The position numbers and the translations under genes are program-made. 64,000 nt of DNA from Megasphaera hominis (GTDB lineage Bacteria > Bacillota > Negativicutes > Veillonellales > Megasphaeraceae). The stretch spans positions 1 to 64,000 of the forward strand of contig NZ_JACOGK010000011.1 of assembly GCF_014269395.1 (NCBI RefSeq). Reading direction: 5' to 3'. Under the pieces are notes generated by a model that searched no databases, was not told where the DNA came from, and worked only from the letters and a program-made list of their open reading frames with translations. Shown here piece by piece: positions 25,235 through 32,756 of the stretch (position 1 is its first letter; each line of letters begins with the position of its first letter).

Positions 25235-27754
25235 ATGAGAGGGAAGAAAATACAATTGGTGTTAGTTGCCGATGCACGGCGACGAAGATGGTTAAAAGAT
25301 ATTCTTCAGACGGGCTTTGTTTTTTTGGAAGCCTGTGATGTGAATGAAGCGGTAGGGCTGATCCGTCAAAAACGCCGGGTCGATGCCATTATTGTGGCCC
25401 CCTCTAGAGGACGGGGCCTGACGACCTTGCGGCGGCTGCACGCTGATCCGCTTTGTCATCATATTCCACTGGCACTCCTCTTGGAAAACGCCAGTGCAGA
25501 AGAACAGGAGGAAGCCTTTTTGCAGGGGGCAGTCGATGTCATTTCCCTGCCGGCAGCCGATGCGATTATCCGCGCCCGTTTTAGCCGGATGGACTATGAG
25601 CTGCGCAAGCAGAATACCCTGCGCCTGTTACAGCGTATTGTCCGCCGTTCCATGAAGCAGGAAGATCCGGATCAGACTTTTCTGCACTTTTTAAAGTATC
25701 TGGGTATGTTGTCCCAGGCAGAAAAAGTATTCATTTTTGAAGGGGATTCCCATTCCCCGTACTATTGGAGTGCCAATGGTGAAACCGGTGTTGGCAGCCG
25801 CAGTGTGCCCCAGCGGGATTATGCCCAGCTGCGGGAAACGATGGACAGACTTTTTGAAAAGTATGGCAGCCTATCCATTAGAAATGTGTCCCAGTATGAA
25901 GCGGAAGAGCCTGAGGCAGCGGCTGTACTGCTGGCCTATGGCCTGCACAGCCTTGTCGCACTGCCTGTCTACTTTAACCGGCGGCGTCTCTGTGTCGTTT
26001 GTCTGGAGAACGTGCCGTCTGGCTGCATGAAGGGTACGCGTATGCTGACCAACCATATAAAGACGCCCTTGATCATGATGTATACAAACCGGAATTCGGT
26101 GTACCACTTGCGGGCCAACAGCTCGATCGATCAGATGACAGGCACGCTGAACCGTAATGCCTTTGACCGCTACAGCCAGTCCATTGAGCCGGATGAGAGC
26201 ATAGGTGTTCTCTTCGCCGATATAGATAATTTGAAACGGGTTAACGACGATCTGGGCCACAGCTGGGGTGACCGGCTCATTTGCGATACAGCAGAAGCCC
26301 TCTTGCGCTACCGTTACGGCGGTACGGTTTTCCGTATTGGCGGTGATGAGTTTGTCCTGATCTGGCAGGGACTGGAAAAAGAGGCCTTTTTTGCCTTGGG
26401 CCAGCGAATACGCCAGCATCTGGCCGAACGGAATCTGAATAACTCTATCGGTATGTATTGGTCCCCCGATGTAAGGGCCGGCTTTGATGCTGTTTTACAG
26501 GCGGCAGACCAACAGATGTACGATGAAAAACATCAGCACCGCATCATAGAAGACGGGATGGATAAGGAACCGGGACGGTTTTCTGATGCCTTGGCTAACG
26601 GCGAGTTCACCTTTTATTTGCAGCCCTTTGTAAACCCTGCCAGCGGCCAAATTCTCGGCGCAGAAGTACTGGCCCGCTGGATTCGCCAGGATGTCGTCCT
26701 GGAGCCAGGCCAATTTATGGAGGAAATGGAGTCAGATACGTTTATTTTCCAGCTTGACGTGTATTTGTGGGAAGCCGTATGCCGTTTTCAACGGGAACTG
26801 CTGGATCAGGGCGTGCAACCCCTGCCGCTGGCTGTAAACGTAAATGCCCAAGACTTTTATTTGGGTAATGTACCACAGATTATGAGGAACCTTCTGAAAA
26901 AATACGACGTGCCTGATGATTTGCTTCTCGTGGAAGTCAAAGAAAAAGATTATCGGCGCAATTCCCACATTCACAGCTGTGTCGACGCCCTGTACGATGA
27001 AGGGATCTTTACGGTGATGGATCAATTTGGCATGGAGTATGATTCTCTTCAGGTCTTACCAACACTAAAAGCCCGCGGTGTCAAATTCTGTTACCATAGA
27101 CGGCCTGATATTGCGGAAGAGTATAAGCAGAAAATCATAGAAAGCCTCTTAAATCTGGCAGAACGGCAAGGCATTCTGGTCAACGTGGCCGGCATGGAAA
27201 CGGCAGAACAGGTGCAGCTTATCAACCGGCGAGGCTGCAGCTGTGCCCAAGGCTATTACTGGTACCGCCCTATGGAATGTGCGGCCTTTCGCGAGCTGAT
27301 ACAAATACCTGCGGCCGTACAATCCCGTCAGGACCTGCATATGTTCAATAAAAATGTAGGCACCCTGACGGTGTATCACTTGCTGGCTGAAAATATTATT
27401 AGCGAAGCCCGTTTAAATGATATTATCGGTCCTATGGCCATTGTGTCGGTCCAGCATAATGATGAACGGATTTATGTGCGGCAAATGAACCGTGCCTATT
27501 ACCACCTCCTGGGCAAGAATCCCCAGGAAAAAGCCTTGAATCATGTAGATAACCTGCAAACGGATGAGCCAGGGCAGGACTTGATAACGGCATTCCATCG
27601 GGCAGACGACTGTCCGGATAACGGCCACCTCATTTCCTTCCGCTACCGTTGCCAGGGCTTGGAAGAGCCCCTGCACCTGGTAGCCCGTATCCTGCCGATC
27701 GGCAAGAACAAACGGTATCGGTATTATCTCGTGTTTTTACATAAATACCGATAA
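25235..27754 (+). CDS. diguanylate cyclase with degenerate EAL and C-terminal PAS-like domain
   Basis: 839 residues. The first 450 match the gene at 20063: a receiver-like domain without phospho-acceptor Asp, a GAF-like domain, and GGDEF with intact signature at 369-373. The added EAL domain looks dead: EAL is EVL (477-479), the DDFG block is MDQFG, the KLD block reads KFCYHRR and EGVET is AGMET. A PAS-like tail (about 715-839) ends the protein. Prediction: net cyclase, with the EAL part perhaps a binding or regulatory module. The open frame extends upstream to 24974 over the previous gene, but the ATG at 25235, after GAGGG, matches the paralogue's N-terminus and is preferred. Confidence 0.85.
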   Translation: MRGKKIQLVLVADARRRRWLKDILQTGFVFLEACDVNEAVGLIRQKRRVDAIIVAPSRGRGLTTLRRLHADPLCHHIPLALLLENASAEEQEEAFLQGAVDVISLPAADAIIRARFSRMDYELRKQNTLRLLQRIVRRSMKQEDPDQTFLHFLKYLGMLSQAEKVFIFEGDSHSPYYWSANGETGVGSRSVPQRDYAQLRETMDRLFEKYGSLSIRNVSQYEAEEPEAAAVLLAYGLHSLVALPVYFNRRRLCVVCLENVPSGCMKGTRMLTNHIKTPLIMMYTNRNSVYHLRANSSIDQMTGTLNRNAFDRYSQSIEPDESIGVLFADIDNLKRVNDDLGHSWGDRLICDTAEALLRYRYGGTVFRIGGDEFVLIWQGLEKEAFFALGQRIRQHLAERNLNNSIGMYWSPDVRAGFDAVLQAADQQMYDEKHQHRIIEDGMDKEPGRFSDALANGEFTFYLQPFVNPASGQILGAEVLARWIRQDVVLEPGQFMEEMESDTFIFQLDVYLWEAVCRFQRELLDQGVQPLPLAVNVNAQDFYLGNVPQIMRNLLKKYDVPDDLLLVEVKEKDYRRNSHIHSCVDALYDEGIFTVMDQFGMEYDSLQVLPTLKARGVKFCYHRRPDIAEEYKQKIIESLLNLAERQGILVNVAGMETAEQVQLINRRGCSCAQGYYWYRPMECAAFRELIQIPAAVQSRQDLHMFNKNVGTLTVYHLLAENIISEARLNDIIGPMAIVSVQHNDERIYVRQMNRAYYHLLGKNPQEKALNHVDNLQTDEPGQDLITAFHRADDCPDNGHLISFRYRCQGLEEPLHLVARILPIGKNKRYRYYLVFLHKYR

Positions 27755-27767
27755 GTATACAGAACTG

Positions 27768-27817
27768 AAAAGACCTTTGCTGTCCTACCAAAATGAGGTA
27801 GCTGGCAAAGGTCTTTT
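27768..27817. terminator. intrinsic terminator
   Basis: A 13-bp perfect stem AAAAGACCTTTGC/GCAAAGGTCTTTT with further inner pairing, between the convergent GGDEF/EAL and YgiT-type genes. Confidence 0.9.
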
Positions 27818-27827
27818 GTCGGGTTGG

Positions 27828-28058
27828 TTATTTTCCTGTTTCGTAATCTAAGATGGCGACTTCTTCTGCCGGTGTGGTAATCGTATCGAGGAGCCGGTCA
27901 ATACGGGCTGTAACGGCACCGTCGAAAAATTCTTCGCCGCAGTTTTCGCATTTCCGGCAGGGGACGTTCTGTACGATGACGTAGCGTTCCGGCAGTTGGA
28001 TGAAATACGTAGAGGTTGTTTCTATAAGGTCAGGTGCATTGCACGAGGGGCAGTTCAT
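27828..28058 (-). CDS. YgiT-type zinc-finger protein (MqsA N-terminal-like)
   Basis: 76 residues. Two CxxC pairs (CPSC near residue 3 and CENCG near residue 38) bind zinc in the manner of the YgiT/MqsA N-terminal domain; Y-rich strands lie between. MqsA has an added HTH domain for autoregulation, missing here. YgiT-type small proteins are often antitoxin-like and sit beside a DUF4258 or MqsR-type toxin, but no such partner was found. Start ATG at 28058 after AAAGGA; the longer frame from 28103 runs through a terminator hairpin. Confidence 0.7.
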   Translation of the reverse strand: MNCPSCNAPDLIETTSTYFIQLPERYVIVQNVPCRKCENCGEEFFDGAVTARIDRLLDTITTPAEEVAILDYETGK

Positions 28059-28085
28059 GAGTGTCGTCCTTTCATATAAAGAGAG

Positions 28086-28127
28086 AAAAAGCAGCTTTCG
28101 CAAGCATTTCGGGAAAGCTGCTTTTTT
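28086..28127 (-). terminator. terminator of the hydrogenase-like gene
   Basis: Stem AAAAAGCAGCTTTC/GAAAGCTGCTTTTT; on the minus strand it ends in a T run two bases after the hydrogenase-like stop codon. Confidence 0.88.
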
Positions 28128-28128
28128 G

Positions 28129-29361
28129 TTAGTCTAATTGACGGTCGTAGAGATCGCTCTTTTCGAGGAAGTCTTCGACTGTTTCAAAGCCGAGCTTTTT
28201 CAGCATTTCAATGACGTAGGGGTTTTCCATAGGCGTCCGGTAGAGGGCATTTTTGGCATAGGCCTGCACGTTGGCTTTGCCTTCTTCTTTCTTGATGATG
28301 GCCCGGGGACCGCCAACACAGCCGCCCTTGCAGCCCATGCCTTCAAAGAAGTTGCCGTCCCGGTTGCCAGCCAGGATATCGTTGATCATGGCCTTGCAGT
28401 CCGGTACGCCGTCAGCCTTGCGCGTCTTAATGTCGATGGCACGGTCCGGATTGAGCTGGTGCACTGTTTCTGCTACGGCACCGGCAACACCACCGGCGTA
28501 GGCATAGCTGATGCCGGCTTCCGAGGCGTGCGGCTGGTTATCTTCAGGCAGGCTGGCCAGATCGATATTGGTGACGGTAAAGAGGTCGCGCAGTTCCTGA
28601 TACGTGAGGACGTAGTCGATGGCACCGGCCAGGTCCGGTTCTTTCATTTCTGCCTTCTTAGCCAGGCATGGGCCGATGAAGACGGTCTTTGCTTCCGGAT
28701 GGAGGGCTTTGACTGTAAGGCCGCCGGCGATCATCGGCGATACAGAACCGGGAACGTTGGGCAGCAGCTGATGATAAAGCTTTTTGATCATGGCAATCCA
28801 CATGGGGCAGCAGCAGCTCGTAAGCTGGAAATCGGCTTCGCTGGTAACCTTTTTGTCGAATTCCAAGGCTTCCTTCAAGGTCAGAATGTCGGCAAAGACG
28901 GCTACTTCCAGCATGCCTGTAAAGCCCAGGCTCTTGAGGGCTGTGCGCAGTCTGCCTGAGGTGACGTCCGGCCCGAACTGGCCGGCTACGGCAGGAGCTA
29001 CGAGTGCATAAATAGGCCCGTTATAGTCGTGCAGTTCCTGAACGACAGGGATAATATCCTTTTTCGTCGTCAAGGCGTCCATCTTGCAGGCATCGATGCA
29101 GGCCTGGCAGCCGACACATTTGCTGTCGTCGATGGCAACGCCGTCTGCTTCATGATGGAAGGCGCCCCAATCGCAGGCGTCAGCACAATCAGCCTGGTCA
29201 GGAGGACAGAGACAAGGTTTTACACGCCAAACCAAGGGTTTGTCCTGCGGATGGGCCAGACAGTCCATGAGCTTTAAATCGCCATTTGTTACAGCTTTCA
29301 CGTCTTTTCCGTCGACGGCCCGCTGTAACATGCTTTTGTATAACTCTTCAAGTGTTAACAT
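28129..29361 (-). CDS. [FeFe]-hydrogenase-like H-cluster protein with ferredoxin domain
   Basis: 410 residues. After about 45 residues comes a cysteine-rich ferredoxin region: an irregular first set (CLCPPDQADCADAC) and a regular CVGCQACIDAC. The H-cluster domain carries all three signatures in variant form: L1 TSCCCPMW, L2 IGPCLAKKAE and L3 EGMGCKGGC. Thus the four cluster cysteines are present, but Met before the L2 Cys (MPC in classical enzymes) is Gly-Pro-Cys. This resembles the less studied C/D groups (putative sensory or alternative enzymes) more than prototypical hydrogenases. No HydE/F/G maturase or redox partner is in the window. Activity is uncertain. Confidence 0.82.
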   Translation of the reverse strand: MLTLEELYKSMLQRAVDGKDVKAVTNGDLKLMDCLAHPQDKPLVWRVKPCLCPPDQADCADACDWGAFHHEADGVAIDDSKCVGCQACIDACKMDALTTKKDIIPVVQELHDYNGPIYALVAPAVAGQFGPDVTSGRLRTALKSLGFTGMLEVAVFADILTLKEALEFDKKVTSEADFQLTSCCCPMWIAMIKKLYHQLLPNVPGSVSPMIAGGLTVKALHPEAKTVFIGPCLAKKAEMKEPDLAGAIDYVLTYQELRDLFTVTNIDLASLPEDNQPHASEAGISYAYAGGVAGAVAETVHQLNPDRAIDIKTRKADGVPDCKAMINDILAGNRDGNFFEGMGCKGGCVGGPRAIIKKEEGKANVQAYAKNALYRTPMENPYVIEMLKKLGFETVEDFLEKSDLYDRQLD

Positions 29362-29484
29362 AAGCTCCTCCTTACACGTACATAAACTTAAAATATATCT
29401 ATGCTCTTATCATAGCAATTTTCATATAAAATCACAACTTGTTTTTAAGGAGAATGGGAAAAATGATACAAAGTTTTTATAATT

Positions 29485-30573
29485 TCACCAGGCTTCCCAG
29501 CCTGCTACGTCAGCGATGCCCAGACCCGGTGCATCCGGCAGGCAGAGCTCATTGCCGTCGTAGACAATGCCGCCTGACACGGGGTCAGCGGCCATGAGGT
29601 CGGCTGCGTCCAGGTCGTTCAGCGTGATGACAGGAGTGCCGGCAGAGAGGCTGGCAGCGGCAGTAATGCCGATTTTTGATTCAAGCATACAGCCCATCAT
29701 GCACGTGACACCACAGGCACCGGCCAGGGCGGCAATCTGTGCGGCTGCCTGGAGGCCGCCGGCTTTCATGAGCTTGATGTTGAGCAGGTCACACGCATGA
29801 CGTGAGAGGAGCTGGAAGACGTCATAAGGGCTGAAGGCGGCTTCATCAGCCATGATATCCGTAGCCACGTGGTCTGTAACGAACTTCAGGCCGTCAAGGT
29901 CCCGGGCGGCGACGGGCTGTTCGATGAATTCAATGCCTAAATCCAGATCTTCCAGACGGCGGATCGTACGGACGGCTTCCTTAGCCTTCCAGCCCTGGTT
30001 GGCGTCCAAGCGGATGGCTACGTCCGGACCTACGGCGTGGCGCACGGCCTGGACGCGGCGGATGTCGAGGGCGGCGTCTGTACCGACCTTGATTTTTAGG
30101 CTTGTATAGCCGCGCTGTACGGCCGCGAGGGCGTGGCGGACCATCGTTTCCGGATCGTTCAGGCTAATCGTCAGGTCTGAGGCAATACGAGTGCGCAGGC
30201 CGCCGAAGAAACGGTACAAGGGGAGCCCGTAGTGCTGGCAGAAGAGGTCGTGTACGGCTATATCAAGGGCTGCCTTGGCCGATGTATTATGGGCCATGGA
30301 GCGGCTGATGCGGGCCAGGATTTCTTCCCTGTCGTCTATATCAAGGCCTATGAGCTGCGGCGCCATGACTTCTTTAATGGCGGCGGCTACGGAGGCGTGA
30401 CTATCACCGGTAATGACTACCGTTGCCGGTGCGCTGCCCCAGCCGATAGCACCGTCATCTGTGTGGACCTTGATGACCAGGTCTTCTGCCGTGTCGACAC
30501 GGCGCAGGGCCGTAATAAAAGGTACCTTCAAGGGAATTGAGATTTTCCCTGCTTCAATCTTGGTAATTTTCAC
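29485..30573 (-). CDS. dipeptide epimerase (L-Ala-D/L-Glu epimerase type), enolase superfamily
   Basis: 362 residues. The N-terminal capping domain is followed by the muconate-lactonising-type barrel with all key residues: KIKVG (catalytic KxK), RLDANQGW (Asp), FIEQPV (Glu), MADEA (Asp) and LLNIKLMKAGG (second Lys). Members epimerise L-Ala-D-Glu from peptidoglycan turnover, or other dipeptides. The start is taken as GTG at 30573, seven bases after GAGGTG; an ATG at 30588 contains this ribosome site and the frame open from 30636 has none. Single gene, divergent from the ABC transporter leader. Confidence 0.85.
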   Translation of the reverse strand: MKITKIEAGKISIPLKVPFITALRRVDTAEDLVIKVHTDDGAIGWGSAPATVVITGDSHASVAAAIKEVMAPQLIGLDIDDREEILARISRSMAHNTSAKAALDIAVHDLFCQHYGLPLYRFFGGLRTRIASDLTISLNDPETMVRHALAAVQRGYTSLKIKVGTDAALDIRRVQAVRHAVGPDVAIRLDANQGWKAKEAVRTIRRLEDLDLGIEFIEQPVAARDLDGLKFVTDHVATDIMADEAAFSPYDVFQLLSRHACDLLNIKLMKAGGLQAAAQIAALAGACGVTCMMGCMLESKIGITAAASLSAGTPVITLNDLDAADLMAADPVSGGIVYDGNELCLPDAPGLGIADVAGWEAW

Positions 30574-30677
30574 TATTGTACACCTCATCACATATGGGAT
30601 ACTTTGTATTGTACTGGCCTTGTAGCGTAAATTCAAGCACTGCAGGCTTGCAGAGGCGTGAATGTGAAAATTTTACC

Positions 30678-30706
30678 TTGAATTTACAAAGGGCCTATAC
30701 TATACT
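30678..30706 (+). promoter_or_regulatory. predicted promoter of the ABC transporter operon
   Basis: -35 TTGAAT (30678-30683), 17-base spacer, -10 TATACT (30701-30706). The transcript would begin near 30713, ahead of the structured leader. A short GC-rich palindrome (30726-30749) follows. Confidence 0.55.
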
Positions 30707-30780
30707 GAAGATGGTCTGAACGCGGGTCTTGGGGGAGCTCCCTGGACCTGTTATATATCTATAATATTATATTAATGGCC

Positions 30781-30880
30781 AACATGCGAGGGAGCCCGTA
30801 GGCCGGGCTGAGAGGGTACCAGAGTGCCGACCGTCAGGTGAGATACCGGAGTGAACCGGATCCTTTTGACGCATGTTGCC
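30781..30880 (+). promoter_or_regulatory. TPP-riboswitch-like aptamer, divergent 3' half
   Basis: Perfect closing stem AACATGCG (30781-30788) with CGCATGTT (30870-30877). Inside, GGGAGCCCG...CGGGCTGAGAG (CTGAGA ends at 30813) and a GGTACC/GTGCC stem followed by GACC reproduce the pyrimidine-binding half of the TPP aptamer. The other half, which normally reads ACCTGATC...GCGTAGGGA, is not conserved: here CAGGTGAGATA, a CCGG/CCGG hairpin and ATCC. So it is either a derived TPP switch or one with changed ligand. It leads into a terminator and then an ABC transporter. Confidence 0.6.
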
Positions 30881-30887
30881 TGCTGCT

Positions 30888-30919
30888 GAGAGAGGAACCG
30901 TATGTCCTCTCTCTTTTTT
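30888..30919 (+). terminator. leader terminator (expression platform)
   Basis: A 9-bp perfect stem GAGAGAGGA/TCCTCTCTC and six T residues, between the aptamer-like region and the first transporter gene. It indicates control by transcription attenuation. Confidence 0.85.
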
Positions 30920-30953
30920 ATTGCCCTTATTATATATTAAAGGAGTGTTGTAT

Positions 30954-31979
30954 ATGAAAAAATGGAAAATGGCAGTGGCCCTGCTGGCCTTGAGCAGTCT
31001 TTTGCTGGCCGGCTGTGGCAACGGTGAAAAAAGTGCCGGCAATACGAAGGAAATCCCCGAATTGAAGATTGCGATTTCTCCCTATCAGGATGCCGAAACG
31101 ATTCAGACGAAGACCGAACCCTTAGGTAAGATGCTGCAGGCAAAAATGAGGGAAAAAGGCTATACCATCGACAAGGTGAGTATCAACGTCGGGACGTCCT
31201 ATAATGCCGTCGGCGAAGCCTTGAGCTCTGGCAGCGCCGACGTAGGCTTCATTTCCGGCGCGACGTACGTTCTTTATGAAAAGGACGTCGATGTCCTGTT
31301 GACAGCACTGCGCGAAGGCATCAACAAGGATACGACAGACCTTGCTGTCTGGAACGATGGCCAGCCGGAAGTATTTACGAAGGATCTGGTCACGTATTAC
31401 CGCTCGGCTATTTTCGTCGGTCCCAGTGCCAAAGGGCAGGCTATTCTGGCCAAGGTAAAACGCGGCGAAAAACCGACGTGGGATGAGCTGAATGATCTCA
31501 CCTGGGCGGTCATGAGTCCGGCTTCAGCATCGGGATATTTATATCCGTCCTTGTGGCTGAAAGAAAATTACGGCAAGAAAATTTCCGATCTGGCCCATGT
31601 GGTCCAATCGGACTCGTACTCTACGTCGGCAGCACGTTTGGACTCAGGCCAGGTTGATGTCCTTACGGCGTATTCCCATTTCCGGGCCAAAATGGCTGAA
31701 GATTGGCAGACGAAGCTGGGCGGTACGTCTGATATTTGGGCCCAGACCGGGATCATTGGTGTAACCGGGAAAATTTACAACGACACGGTCAGCGTCAGCA
31801 AAACCAGCGATGTCATGAAGGATGAAGGCTTCCGCAAGGCCTTGGGCGAATCGCTCATCGAAATCGGCAAGACCGAAGAAGGCCTCAAGGTCCTCAAGAC
31901 CATTGGACACAAAGGCTATGCCTGGGCAGACCCAAAGGATTACGACGGGGAACGGCAGGTACAAAAGGAACTGAAATAA
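30954..31979 (+). CDS. phosphonate-type ABC transporter, substrate-binding lipoprotein (PhnD family)
   Basis: 341 residues. Lipoprotein signal with LLLAGC (Cys near residue 21). The mature part has the PhnD/SsuA-like fold: ELKIAISPYQDAETIQTKTEPLGKML, GSADVGFISGATYVLYE and, later, SYSTSAARLDSGQVDVL. PhnD-family proteins bind phosphonate or phosphite, but many orphan systems carry other solutes; no phosphonate enzymes are nearby, and the leader hints at a thiamin-related or other regulatory ligand. The ATG at 30954 follows AAAGGAG; the upstream frame runs through the terminator. Confidence 0.85.
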   Translation: MKKWKMAVALLALSSLLLAGCGNGEKSAGNTKEIPELKIAISPYQDAETIQTKTEPLGKMLQAKMREKGYTIDKVSINVGTSYNAVGEALSSGSADVGFISGATYVLYEKDVDVLLTALREGINKDTTDLAVWNDGQPEVFTKDLVTYYRSAIFVGPSAKGQAILAKVKRGEKPTWDELNDLTWAVMSPASASGYLYPSLWLKENYGKKISDLAHVVQSDSYSTSAARLDSGQVDVLTAYSHFRAKMAEDWQTKLGGTSDIWAQTGIIGVTGKIYNDTVSVSKTSDVMKDEGFRKALGESLIEIGKTEEGLKVLKTIGHKGYAWADPKDYDGERQVQKELK

Positions 31980-32003
31980 GAAATGGGAGAGGAGAAAACT
32001 GCT

Positions 32004-32756
32004 GTGGAAGCACTGGAACTGCGCCATGTGTGTCAGGCCTATGGCAAAAAGCAGGTATTAGATGATATTTCCCTGACCGTACATGCAGGAGAGTTTGTTT
32101 CCATTATCGGCCCCAGCGGTGCCGGCAAGACGACACTTCTGCGCCTTTGTAACGGTATGCTGCAGCCCGCGTCGGGCCAGGTCTGGGCTGGCGGTACGCG
32201 CCTCGATGGCCTTAAGGGCCGGCAGAAACGGCAGGCGCAGCAACAAATCGGCATGATCTTTCAGGATTTTTGCCTCGTCGAAGAAATGTCGTGTTTGCAA
32301 AACGTCTTAAACGGTGCCTTGGCCCGTGTATCCTTTTGGCGCGCCTTAAGCGGCCGCTTTCCTCGGGCAGAACGGCAGCGTGCCGTAGAGGCCTTGGCTG
32401 ATGTAGGTCTTAACGAACTGGCTGCTGCACCGGTGCGCACTCTCAGCGGTGGTCAAAAGCAGCGCGTAGCCATTGCCCGCACGCTGGTCCAGCAGGCGTC
32501 CCTCATCCTGGCAGATGAACCGGTGGCGTCTCTTGATCCCCGGACGGCACAGCAGGTATTGGCGCTCCTGCGCCGCCTGCAGCAGCGGCGGGGTCTGACC
32601 GTACTCATGAACAGCCATAACGTGGACCAGGCCCGGACCTGGTCTGACCGCATTGTGGGCCTCCAGGCTGGGCGCGTCTTTTTTGCAGGCCCGCCTGACG
32701 CCTGGGACGAAGCACGTCTGGCAGCCCTTTATGGGAGGGATCGTCATGAAGCATAG
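32004..32756 (+). CDS. phosphonate-type ABC transporter ATP-binding protein (PhnC family)
   Basis: About 250 residues with Walker A GPSGAGKTT, ABC signature LSGGQKQRVAIA, Walker B LILADEPVASLD and a switch His in NSHNVD. It energises the permease encoded next. The chosen start is GTG at 32004, eight bases after AGAGGAG; an ATG at 31983 would add seven residues but has a poor ribosome site. Its stop codon lies inside the permease gene (11-base overlap). Confidence 0.9.
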   Translation: MEALELRHVCQAYGKKQVLDDISLTVHAGEFVSIIGPSGAGKTTLLRLCNGMLQPASGQVWAGGTRLDGLKGRQKRQAQQQIGMIFQDFCLVEEMSCLQNVLNGALARVSFWRALSGRFPRAERQRAVEALADVGLNELAAAPVRTLSGGQKQRVAIARTLVQQASLILADEPVASLDPRTAQQVLALLRRLQQRRGLTVLMNSHNVDQARTWSDRIVGLQAGRVFFAGPPDAWDEARLAALYGRDRHEA

